Assembly: GCA_003457075.1 (NCBI GenBank)
Contig: DMIY01000022.1
Location: forward strand, 1-7,462
Length of the DNA: 7,462 nucleotides
Direction of reading: 5' to 3'
DNA from: Desulfotomaculum sp.
Lineage (GTDB): Bacteria > Bacillota > Desulfotomaculia > Desulfotomaculales > Nap2-2B
How positions within the stretch are numbered: the first letter of the stretch is position 1; each line of letters opens with the position of its first letter. A program made the position numbers and the translations under genes. Under the pieces are notes generated by a model. It made no database searches and was not told where the DNA came from. It saw only the letters and a list, made by a program, of their open reading frames with translations. Shown here in pieces: positions 1 to 5,535 of this stretch.

Positions 1-23
1 GGTAGGAATTGCGGGGAAAGATA

Positions 24-1127
24 ATGCCGATCGATGACTTCTATTTGAACCAAACCGATATCACCGCTGCCAAGATAAAACTCTATCAAGGCTATATCGG
101 AACATACCTGATCAAGGTGCTCATGAAATTCGGCAAATGCTCTGTCGCCGACTTATTCTGCGGCCCCGGCAAGAACGGCGCCGAAAAAGGCAGCCCATTG
201 GTCCTGCTTGAAGAGGCAGAAAAAATGTTAACGTCGGAGACACTAAAGAGACTTTATCCTTATCCGGAAGTTTCGATATTATTCAACGACATTGAACCAG
301 ACCATATCGCAAATCTCGCCGTAGAACTATCCCATATGACACTGCCACGGGAGATACGGATAGAAACCCCAACCAGTAAGCATTTCAGGGATGTGATAAA
401 CAGCAATTCCATGCTGCTTCGCAGTCCGAGGCCAAAATTCTTCTTCCTTGACCCGTTCAACTACAGCGACGTAACAATGGAAGACATTAAACGCCTGATT
501 GACTCGCCATTTACGGAAGTACTGCTCTTCCTACCAGCGTTCTTTGCCTACAGGTTTGCCGGCGTAGAAACGGAAGAAAAAACCAAGCGGTTCTTGGAGT
601 CTTTTACCACCAGAGGCATAGCTGATTATGCGGACTTTGATGATTTTATAGGCTCTATCAGGGAAAAACTACTGGCCTCTCTGGGAATAGAATTCGTCCG
701 CCCAATAATCCTTGATGCGGGCCAAAAGAAGAACACCCTTTTCTTTCTGAGCAAAAGCTTTCATGGCATGCTCGTAATGAACGAAGTGATCTGGGAAGAC
801 GCATACGACGGGAAACGTGTCCTGGTAAAAGGACAGGAAGAGGAGCCCGGGTTATTCACAAAACAGGCGCTGGAAGTAGCCACTCCCGCGCTTGTTGCCT
901 TTGAGCGGAACCTCCTAGAAGAAATGAAGAATCGCAAGTCGATGACGAACGTCGACGTTATCCGCTTCGCAATAAAAGAGGGATTCCTGCCCAGACACGC
1001 CGAAGACATAATCAAGAAACATCACGAACACTTCTCCCTTGTCATCACAGACGGGAAGCAAAAACGCCCTTATGTTTCCACGCCCAATATCAATACGGCG
1101 CGAAGTATCATAAAATATATTGAGTAA
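24..1127 (+). CDS. tcmP: TcmP family three-Cys-motif partner protein (methyltransferase-like fold)
   Basis: A 367-residue protein that I recognise as the three-Cys-motif partner family, which is encoded next to DUF5131-type proteins. The N-terminal half looks like a Rossmann methyltransferase fold: DLFCGPG at residues 43-49 resembles a SAM-binding glycine loop and is followed by GSP at 56-58. FNDIE at 87-91 sits where the acidic ribose-binding residue is expected, and LDPFN at 142-146 matches the family's conserved DPF block. The last 60 residues ([16 protein letters not shown], about 308-323) look like a small winged-helix tail. ATG 24 is chosen over TTG 9 because GGGGA at 13-17 lies 6 bases before it and TTG 9 has no usable ribosome site. 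The DUF5131 gene follows after 8 bases, so the two are almost certainly co-transcribed. Catalytic activity is not established for the family as far as I know; methyl transfer is inferred from fold motifs only. Confidence 0.88.
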   Translation: MPIDDFYLNQTDITAAKIKLYQGYIGTYLIKVLMKFGKCSVADLFCGPGKNGAEKGSPLVLLEEAEKMLTSETLKRLYPYPEVSILFNDIEPDHIANLAVELSHMTLPREIRIETPTSKHFRDVINSNSMLLRSPRPKFFFLDPFNYSDVTMEDIKRLIDSPFTEVLLFLPAFFAYRFAGVETEEKTKRFLESFTTRGIADYADFDDFIGSIREKLLASLGIEFVRPIILDAGQKKNTLFFLSKSFHGMLVMNEVIWEDAYDGKRVLVKGQEEEPGLFTKQALEVATPALVAFERNLLEEMKNRKSMTNVDVIRFAIKEGFLPRHAEDIIKKHHEHFSLVITDGKQKRPYVSTPNINTARSIIKYIE

Positions 1128-1135
1128 GGCATATT

Positions 1136-1855
1136 ATGTCCCAGAATTCAGCGATAGAGTGGACCGAATCCACCTGGAACCCCGTGACTGGCTGCACCAA
1201 GATCAGCGAGGGGTGTCAGCATTGCTATGCCGAGCGCATGACCAAGCGGCTGAAGGCCATGGGCTCGGCGCATTACAAGAGTGGATTCAAACTGACCACG
1301 CATCTGGACGCCTTGGAACTGCCGCTTACTTGGAAAAAGCCGCAGGTCATCTTCGTAAACTCCATGAGCGACCTTTTTCACAAGGACGTTCCCGACGCTT
1401 TCATCAAGGGCATGTTCGAGGTAATGCGCCAAGCGCACTGGCACAAGTTCCAAATACTCACCAAACGTTCCGAGCGACTGCTCTGCATGAGCAAGGAACT
1501 TCCTTGGGCGGACAATATCCTTATGGGCGTCACGGTGGAGAATGAGAAGCACCTAAACCGCGTGGCCCACCTGAAGAAGACCGGGGCTAAAATTAAATTC
1601 CTTTCGCTTGAACCGTTACTTGGCCCGCTGACGCACCTGAACCTTAAAGGCATCAACTGGGTCATAGTCGGGGGGGAATCCGGCCCCGGCGCCCGCCCGA
1701 TGCGGCAGGAATGGGTAACAGATATCCGCAACAAATGCTCCAATTCCTCGGTCCCGTTCTTCTTCAAGCAGTGGGGGGGCGTCAATAAAAAGAAAGCCGG
1801 CCGCTCTCTTGAAGGCAAAACATACAGCCAGAAGCCGGAAGTGCTGCTAATTTAA
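1136..1855 (+). CDS. DUF5131 / phage Gp37-Gp68 family three-Cys-motif protein
   Basis: A 239-residue protein of the DUF5131 family, also annotated as phage protein Gp37/Gp68. The signature is at the N-terminus: C20, C27 and C30 (C-x6-C-x2-C, in [15 protein letters not shown]), preceded by the usual [11 protein letters not shown]. Such cysteine spacing suggests an iron-sulfur cluster and is radical-SAM-like, but that is inference. Other conserved blocks are VNSMSDLFH (74-82), LTKR (108-111), GVTVEN (131-136), LSLEPLLG (156-163), [11 protein letters not shown] (179-189) and FFFKQWGG (208-215), so the protein is complete. Its AAGG ribosome site (1126-1129) overlaps the stop codon of the upstream gene and lies 6 bases before ATG 1136, which points to translational coupling. 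It probably acts with the TcmP protein. The substrate is unknown to me. Such pairs often lie in mobile or phage-derived DNA, which fits the neighbouring insertion sequence. Confidence 0.92.
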   Translation: MSQNSAIEWTESTWNPVTGCTKISEGCQHCYAERMTKRLKAMGSAHYKSGFKLTTHLDALELPLTWKKPQVIFVNSMSDLFHKDVPDAFIKGMFEVMRQAHWHKFQILTKRSERLLCMSKELPWADNILMGVTVENEKHLNRVAHLKKTGAKIKFLSLEPLLGPLTHLNLKGINWVIVGGESGPGARPMRQEWVTDIRNKCSNSSVPFFFKQWGGVNKKKAGRSLEGKTYSQKPEVLLI

Positions 1856-2280
1856 CGTCCCAATAAGTTCTCGTTACCACATCTCCGCCACAATACCGCT
1901 GGCGTGACTCCACTGAAATTCGGTTATAATATCGTATGCTCTTCCGGGCGCTTGCATTCCATATACTAAAGGCGTTCAGGCGCTCGCTCTCCGTAGTGCT
2001 GGCGACGGTCTCGGTTACCGGTGTGCTACCCAATACTCGCGCCGGCGGGGAAACCCTTGCCGCCGCAACCGCCCTATACGCACAAACCCGAGCCAGCGAC
2101 GAATGCCTGCCATCTAGCCAGTTGCGCCCCCGACAAAGCCAAGGCGTTTCCCCCAACCTGCTTCCTGGTAACGTTTCGCCAACTATCTCCCTTACCACAT
2201 CATACTGGCCTGGGCCTCTTCCAGCACAAACACTTTCACGCACACAGCAGGCAATCCCGCATCTCCGCGGTCCGCCACGG
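1856..2280. other. Gap with no recognised gene, between DUF5131 and the insertion sequence
   Basis: This 425-base stretch holds no gene I can support. A plus-strand reading frame from ATG 1936 runs through the whole gap into the left end of the insertion sequence. It begins with a short hydrophobic stretch (SVVLATVSVTGVLP) that could pass for a signal peptide, but it has no ribosome site, and the rest is low-complexity and matches no family I know. A perfect TATAAT at 1925-1930 ends 5 bases before that ATG; only a weak -35 (GTGACT, 1904-1909, spacer 15) precedes it. The minus strand is open here too, in a frame that starts inside the insertion sequence, and its translation looks like chance. 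A GC-rich hairpin (GGCGGGGAAACCCTTGCC, about 2043-2060) has no T-run. The region may be the decayed remnant of a gene disrupted by the insertion sequence. Confidence 0.5.
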
Positions 2281-2329
2281 TGGACTGCGCCCTTTTCAGT
2301 GGACAGTCTGAGCCCGTTTTTGTGTAGGG
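2281..2329 (+). repeat. IS left terminal inverted repeat
   Basis: Pairs with the inverse of 3538-3586. The best conserved blocks are TGGA at the tip, TGCGCCC, GACAGT and the inner TGTGTAGGG (2321-2329), with divergent bases between them. A further shared block, TTGACCGG (2331-2338), extends the symmetry inward with a two-base offset. This is the transposase-binding end downstream of orfB. Confidence 0.85.
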
Positions 2330-2340
2330 CTTGACCGGTC

Positions 2341-3180
2341 TCATTTCCTGCCGCCATTTCTCTCAAAATCCTCCGGGCTCATGTAGCCCAGGGACGAATG
2401 CAGCCGCTTCTTGTTGTAGACCGCCTCAATAAACTTCGGCAGCCTCTCCACCACGTCCTCGTACGTCTCGTAATCGCCCAGGTAGACTTCCTCGTACTTC
2501 AGCGTTTTCATAAAACTCTCCAGCGCCGCGTTGTCGTAAGGATTGCCCTTTCTCGACATGCTCGGCCTGAATTTGTGCTCCAGCAACACGTCCACGTAGT
2601 CGCCGCAAGCGTACTGCACGCCCTGGTCCGAATGGTGAATGCAGCCCGGAGGCGGCCGCCGCTCTCTTACGGCCTGCTCCAGCGCGCCCAGCACCAGCCT
2701 TGCATCTATCCGCCGGGATATGGACCACCCCACCACCCTGCGCGAATACAGGTCCAGGATCACCGCCAGGAACACGAAACCGTTCACGATGCGGATGTAG
2801 GTGATGTCCGAGCCCCACACCGTGTTCGGCGTCTTGATGTCCTCCAGTTCCGGCAGCAGGTTTTCGTACCTGGCGAAGCCGTGCCGGGAGTCAGTCGTCG
2901 GCCTGAACGCCCGCGGCAGTATCGGGAACAGCCCGTATTGCCTCATCACGCGCCTTATCCGCTTCCAGTTGACCGCCGGGCCGTCGGCCTCCAGCGCGGG
3001 CTTTAAGCGGCGGTAGCCGTAGCCGGGGAACTCCACATGGATGGCGTCTATGCGGTCTTTGAGCTCTACATCCGCTTTCTGGCGTTTCCCGACCGGATCC
3101 TTGTAGTACGCCGACCGGCTCAGCCCGGTCATTTTACACCCTTGCGAAACTGTTCCCAGTTCAGCCCGGTGATCGCGCAC
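2341..3180 (-). CDS. IS3-family transposase OrfB, integrase-type catalytic domain
   Basis: A 279-residue reading frame from GTG 3180 with the rve integrase catalytic core. An HTH_21-like segment (about residues 40-85, with FPGYGYRRL at 51-59) precedes the DDE domain. The catalytic residues are D125 (WGSDITY), D185 (HHSDQGVQY) and E221 (DNAALESF), with 35 residues between the last two, as in IS3-family enzymes. The typical C-terminal RLHSSLGYMSPEDFE block is present, so the domain is complete. The frame lies at -1 relative to orfA and is open upstream of the GTG to the A8 run. The active product is therefore probably the 387-residue OrfAB fusion made by frameshifting, and GTG 3180 need not be a real start. 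It would catalyse strand transfer of the element's ends. Confidence 0.95.
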   Translation of the reverse strand: MRDHRAELGTVSQGCKMTGLSRSAYYKDPVGKRQKADVELKDRIDAIHVEFPGYGYRRLKPALEADGPAVNWKRIRRVMRQYGLFPILPRAFRPTTDSRHGFARYENLLPELEDIKTPNTVWGSDITYIRIVNGFVFLAVILDLYSRRVVGWSISRRIDARLVLGALEQAVRERRPPPGCIHHSDQGVQYACGDYVDVLLEHKFRPSMSRKGNPYDNAALESFMKTLKYEEVYLGDYETYEDVVERLPKFIEAVYNKKRLHSSLGYMSPEDFERNGGRK

Positions 3181-3503
3181 GAATTCAGCTTTTTCAGCCG
3201 CTGTTCGTAAATTTCCATTTTTTTTAAAAGATCGATCTGCATCGTCAGGTCGCCCACTTTCTCTTTGAGCCCCCTGACTTCCTTCTCCAGCGCTTTCTCC
3301 CGGGCAGACGGATTATCCGTCAGTTCCCCGGCCCTGAATTTGTCGCGCCAGCGGATTATCGCCGTCGCCGACACCTCGTACTTCCTGGCCGCGCCGCTCA
3401 GCGACAGCGCGCCTGTCTCTATCTCCCGGACGACGTACTGCTTGAGCTCCACCGGGAACGAACGCCTCTTTTTGGACATATCCGGCTCCTTGGTACTTGT
3501 CAT
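3129..3503 (-). CDS. IS3-family transposase OrfA, helix-turn-helix protein
   Basis: A 124-residue protein with a typical IS3 OrfA layout. A basic N-terminus (MSKKRRSFPVELKQYVV) leads into a helix-turn-helix (about residues 18-55, with SLSGAARKYEVSATAIIRW), then a leucine-rich coiled coil (about 66-100) for multimerisation. It recognises the terminal repeats and, as the N-terminal part of OrfAB, brings the catalytic domain to them. Two starts are possible. ATG 3503 has a strong AAAGGAGG (3514-3521), but 10 bases away. ATG 3479 (MSKKRR, the usual family start) has AAGGAG at 3486-3491 with 6-base spacing, and I slightly prefer it biologically; the longer form is listed. The gene overlaps orfB by 52 bases. 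Confidence 0.92.
   Translation of the reverse strand: MTSTKEPDMSKKRRSFPVELKQYVVREIETGALSLSGAARKYEVSATAIIRWRDKFRAGELTDNPSAREKALEKEVRGLKEKVGDLTMQIDLLKKMEIYEQRLKKLNSCAITGLNWEQFRKGVK
3218..3225 (-). other. Programmed -1 frameshift site (A8 slippery run)
   Basis: On the minus strand the orfA codons read TTA AAA AAA ATG across a run of eight A, giving the classical A_AAA_AAA heptamer. Slipping back one base gives AAT GGA AAT and an uninterrupted frame into orfB (NGNLRTAAEKAEF before the GTG at 3180). That segment reads like the usual start of an IS3 OrfB (AEKAEFVRDH). The fusion would be 387 residues. I did not find a convincing downstream stimulatory hairpin. Confidence 0.8.
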
Positions 3504-3537
3504 TTTACCATGACCTCCTTTCGGAGCCGGTCAAAAA

Positions 3538-3586
3538 CCCTACACAACTCAGCCCTCTAACTGTCTACCAGATGGGGCGCACTCCA
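3538..3586 (-). repeat. IS right terminal inverted repeat (upstream of orfA)
   Basis: Read on the minus strand from 3586, it starts TGGAGTGCGCCCC, contains GACAGT and ends in TGTGTAGGG, matching the left end at 34 of 49 positions without gaps. It lies upstream of orfA and holds a possible -35 (TAGACA), so it may also carry the transposase promoter. The matching inner block is CCGGTCAA at 3527-3534. The tip replaces the continuation of the truncated gene that ends at 3587. Confidence 0.85.
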
Positions 3587-3652
3587 AGTGCCGATTTCGG
3601 CGTCTATTATCGCTTTGCCGATTATTTCTTTAATTTTCAACTTTACTTTCAT
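3557..3652 (-). pseudogene. 5' fragment of an unknown small gene, truncated by the insertion sequence
   Basis: A minus-strand ATG at 3652 is preceded by GGAGG (3657-3661) with a 4-base gap, the best ribosome site in this part of the window. It opens a frame MKVKLKIKEIIGKAIIDAEI, followed by Gly-Thr, which then runs straight into the insertion-sequence end at 3586. It adds nine residues from the terminal repeat and stops at TAG 3557-3559. Only residues 1-22 (3587-3652) are original sequence. The Lys/Ile-rich start matches no family I know. If the reading frame is continued beyond the far end of the element (minus strand from 2280) it stops after 14 codons, so the 3' part cannot be recovered with confidence. 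It lies downstream of the ClpX-like gene on the same strand. Confidence 0.6.
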
Positions 3653-3668
3653 ACTGCCTCCGTGTAAA

Positions 3669-3737
3669 TTTTCGCGGGGATATAGCGGCTCCTACTATAT
3701 ATATACGAAGCCGGAGTCTAAAACTGCCGCGCGAAAA
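3669..3737 (-). promoter_or_regulatory. Structured leader with nested inverted repeats before the truncated gene
   Basis: Outer arms TTTTCGCG (3669-3676) and CGCGAAAA (3730-3737) are perfect 8-bp complements. On the RNA strand they can extend to GTG/CAC across a small bulge. Inside them CGGCT (3686-3690) pairs with AGCCG (3709-3713), enclosing an alternating TA loop (TACTATATATATAC), and a second pairing (CTCC with GGAG) competes with it. The block ends 7 bases before the GGAGG ribosome site of the truncated gene. A possible -10 (TATAAA on the minus strand, 3752-3757) lies just upstream with a poor -35. It could be a regulatory leader RNA; it does not match a riboswitch class I recognise. Confidence 0.35.
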
Positions 3738-3754
3738 CACTAAGTGCTTGTTTT
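3734..3754 (-). terminator. Weak possible terminator after the ClpX-like gene
   Basis: On the minus strand AAAACA and TGTTTT form a 6-bp stem around a 9-base loop, 23 bases after the TAG stop of the ClpX-like gene. The stem is nearly all A-T and the T-run is only four bases. It also overlaps the outer arm of the leader structure. Termination is only a possibility. Confidence 0.25.
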
Positions 3755-3776
3755 ATAATGATATTTTGTATTTGTA

Positions 3777-5405
3777 CTAAGCGAGCAATTCCTTAAGCCG
3801 ATCGCTGCGCAGGCAGTTCATTATATTCACCTTTTGCGCGCCGGAATCGGCTTTACGGTCCAGCAGCTCATACATTAGTTCGGAGAAGAAATTCTCTACC
3901 GCAGAGTTAAGCCCGCGGGCGCCTAAATCCCGGAGGGTGGCCTTATCGGCCATTTCCGCAACAAAGGCTGGCGGGATTTCAAGCTCAATCCCGTTTCGGG
4001 CGAAGAAAGCTTTATAGTGCTCTATCAAGCTGGTGCGCTGATTGCCTAGTATGCCTAAAAAATCCTCCCGGGTAAGTTTGTCCAGGGTTACGATATTAGG
4101 AAACCGCCCGACCAGCTCCGGCATAAACCCGTATTTTATTATGTCCTGGGGGCGCACTTGCCTCAAGAGATTGGACCGTTCAAACTCCTCCCTTGCCGAA
4201 GTCGCCTGATTTTTAAAACCTATCTGATTCTTGGTTTTCAGGCGCTCGCTTACAATATCGCCCAGGCCTTGAAAAGCGCCAGCGGCGATGAACAACACAT
4301 TTTTCACATTAAAGTTGTATGTGGTTATTCCCGTCGGCCGGCTTTTCTCGAAATTAAGGCTGTCACCCTCCAGCATTTTTAGGAGATCCTGCTGCACACT
4401 AAGGCCGCTTACGTCTCGTTCACTGTTATGCGATTGTCCCACATTTTGAGCAGCAATTTTATCTATTTCGTCTATAAAGATTATCCCGTATTCGGCGGTT
4501 TTGGGATTATCACCCGCCGCCCGCCGTAGGTGTATCAGCATTTCTTCAACACTGGCGCCAACATAGCCGGTTTCCGTATATTGCGTGGCATCACAGAATG
4601 CTACCGGCACGCCTAGTATTTCCGCAAGCCGCTTGGTTATATAGGTTTTCCCGCAACCGGTTGGTCCAAGAAGCAGTGTATTGAGGCGAGGCACGGCAAG
4701 GCCGGGGTTGGCAGGTTTAGCAAATCGCTCCAGATGCTGAAAAGCCACGGTCGCCAACTGCTTTTTAGCGGTTTCCTGTCCTATAACATTAAGGTTAAGC
4801 AGTTCCGCAATCCGGCGAGGCCGGGGCGGCTTCACGGATTGTATCTTTCGTTTTTTTGGATTGCCGTTCTTAAGCAAAAGCTCAACAACAGATTCTTTAA
4901 GACTTGAAGGAGGCTTTACTGCTTCGTCGCGACAGTAGTTGTCCTGTGAGAATAGCCCGGATTTTTTCAACCTGTTACTAGAAAGAAAATACGGCAGGAT
5001 TTCCATTCTAGGCATCGCCAGCAGGGCGGAAATGGCTTTAAGCACACTGTCATTGCCCCGGTATGGGTCAGCAAGGCTATGTCCGGATATTTCTCTGGCC
5101 GCGATCAAGGCAAAGATAACCCACTCATTCTCGTCGAAGTTATGCTTTCGGCATAATTGCAGAAAAGGGATATTAACACCCTTCTTGAATCCCTTTTCTC
5201 CCGAGTTAAAAAGTTCGCGTAACTGCGCGAGTGCAGAGGCGCAGACTGCTTTTGGGTCGAACGGCTTACCGGCTTTACCTTTCGCTGGCTGGGCGGACGT
5301 TTGCGCCTGTTCAGCGCGGGTGCCGATAGCCTGGCGCAGTTCAGGGACCTCCAAGATTTCTACCAGCCGTTTAAGGTACTCTTTGTTGCTTTGTATTTGT
5401 TTCAT
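3777..5405 (-). CDS. ClpX-like AAA+ unfoldase with a non-zinc N-terminal domain
   Basis: A 542-residue protein with a full ClpX-type AAA+ core: Walker A GPTGCGKT (247-254), pore loop GYVG (280-283), Walker B IIFIDEID (308-315), RDVSG (330-334), NVLFIAAGAF (369-378), the ClpP-docking tripeptide IGF (395-397), arginine finger R434 in GRFP, and sensor 2 GARGLNS with R497. Standard ClpX is about 420 residues and starts with a four-cysteine zinc domain. Here no CxxC exists, and residues 1-200 are unrelated: a variable linker (30-50), then a helical region about 80-152 (NEWVIFALIAAREISGHSL, then LKKSGLF) that resembles the winged-helix domains at the front of some other bacterial AAA ATPases. The RKH loop between RDVSG and NVLFI is also missing. 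It probably unfolds proteins, perhaps for ClpP, with its own substrate choice. ATG 5405 is chosen for GGGGAG at 5409-5414; upstream ATGs at 5483 and 5471 lack ribosome sites. Confidence 0.88.
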   Translation of the reverse strand: MKQIQSNKEYLKRLVEILEVPELRQAIGTRAEQAQTSAQPAKGKAGKPFDPKAVCASALAQLRELFNSGEKGFKKGVNIPFLQLCRKHNFDENEWVIFALIAAREISGHSLADPYRGNDSVLKAISALLAMPRMEILPYFLSSNRLKKSGLFSQDNYCRDEAVKPPSSLKESVVELLLKNGNPKKRKIQSVKPPRPRRIAELLNLNVIGQETAKKQLATVAFQHLERFAKPANPGLAVPRLNTLLLGPTGCGKTYITKRLAEILGVPVAFCDATQYTETGYVGASVEEMLIHLRRAAGDNPKTAEYGIIFIDEIDKIAAQNVGQSHNSERDVSGLSVQQDLLKMLEGDSLNFEKSRPTGITTYNFNVKNVLFIAAGAFQGLGDIVSERLKTKNQIGFKNQATSAREEFERSNLLRQVRPQDIIKYGFMPELVGRFPNIVTLDKLTREDFLGILGNQRTSLIEHYKAFFARNGIELEIPPAFVAEMADKATLRDLGARGLNSAVENFFSELMYELLDRKADSGAQKVNIMNCLRSDRLKELLA

Positions 5406-5436
5406 AAACTCCCCATACAAACAGTGTAGAACAGCG

Positions 5437-5458
5437 CACCGACAGCGTGGTGTCGGTG
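5437..5458. promoter_or_regulatory. Perfect 8-bp inverted repeat upstream of the ClpX-like gene
   Basis: CACCGACA (5437-5444) and TGTCGGTG (5451-5458) are exact complements around GCGTGG. The repeat lies 31 to 53 bases before ATG 5405, between the upstream terminator and the ribosome site, with no T-run on either strand. A possible -10 (TACACT on the minus strand, 5423-5428) would place its -35 inside the repeat, so an operator is the likeliest role; an mRNA leader hairpin is the alternative. No good -35 sequence is visible. Confidence 0.5.
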
Positions 5459-5481
5459 GGGAGTATTTCATAAGGGAAAGC

Positions 5482-5518
5482 AAAAATGCCGCCCCGCTGC
5501 TAAGTAGCGGGACGGCAT
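5482..5518 (-). terminator. Rho-independent terminator after the WYL regulator gene
   Basis: ATGCCG (5486-5491) pairs with CGGCAT (5513-5518) and CCCGCT (5493-5498) with AGCGGG (5506-5511), with one C-A mismatch and a 7-base loop. On the minus strand the stem runs straight into TTTTT (5486 down to 5482). It begins 17 bases after the stop codon of the WYL gene. It separates that gene from the ClpX-like gene, which must therefore have its own promoter or depend on readthrough. Confidence 0.88.
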
Positions 5519-5535
5519 ATTGGGGATAGAAATGT

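Larger units (their letters stand above)
2281..3586 (-). mobile_element. Complete IS3-family insertion sequence (about 1306 bp, IS150-like ends)
   Basis: The element holds two overlapping genes on the minus strand, orfA and orfB, with the orfB product carrying the IS3-type D-D-(35)-E catalytic triad. Its ends are defined by imperfect inverted repeats that begin with TGGA at both sides and match at 34 of 49 positions. They start with TG, as IS3-family ends do, and the outer block TGGACTGCGCCC resembles the tip of IS150. Both genes and both ends are intact, so the element could be active. No 3-5 bp target duplication is visible: the left flank ends in CACGG and the right flank starts with AGTGC. 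This suggests an adjacent deletion, or recombination between copies after insertion. On the right it cuts off a small minus-strand gene. Confidence 0.9.

Noticed and set aside
9..23. TTG start five codons upstream of the tcmP ATG
   Set aside because: No ribosome site at a usable distance; GGGGA at 13-17 suits the ATG at 24.
1120..1545. Open plus-strand frame overlapping the DUF5131 gene, and opposite-strand frames at 1148-1552 and 1378-1818
   Set aside because: The translations resemble no protein family and lie inside a well-recognised gene; they are shadows of its codon use.
1856..1880. Possible integron attC site after the DUF5131 gene
   Set aside because: TAACG and AAGTT fragments are present, but the paired RYYYAAC/GTTRRRY cores with an imperfect palindrome between them are not.
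1875..2199. Direct repeat TTACCACATC at about 1875 and 2190
   Set aside because: Only ten bases are shared and the flanks differ; likely chance.
2021..2311. Proline/histidine-rich plus-strand frame in the gap
   Set aside because: No ribosome site, low-complexity composition, and it overlaps another open frame and the insertion-sequence end.
1782..2366. Long minus-strand open frame across the gap
   Set aside because: It starts inside the insertion sequence, ends inside the DUF5131 gene, and is Arg/Cys-rich without recognisable motifs; probably chance openness of GC-rich DNA.
2398..3006. Plus-strand open frame antisense to orfB
   Set aside because: A His/Arg-rich translation opposite a clear transposase domain; a shadow frame.
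2321..3546. Insertion-sequence boundaries at the perfect TGTGTAGGG inverted repeats
   Set aside because: The inverted similarity continues 40 bases outward at both sides without gaps, to TGGA tips that resemble IS150 ends, so 2281 and 3586 are better boundaries.
5406..5483. N-terminal extension of the ClpX-like protein to ATG 5483
   Set aside because: No ribosome site there, and the extension would translate through the inverted repeat and the start of the terminator region; GGGGAG before ATG 5405 decides the start.
4939..5529. Plus-strand open frame antisense to the ClpX-like N-terminal region
   Set aside because: No ribosome site and no recognised motifs; it reads through the terminator and inverted repeat on the opposite strand of a good gene.
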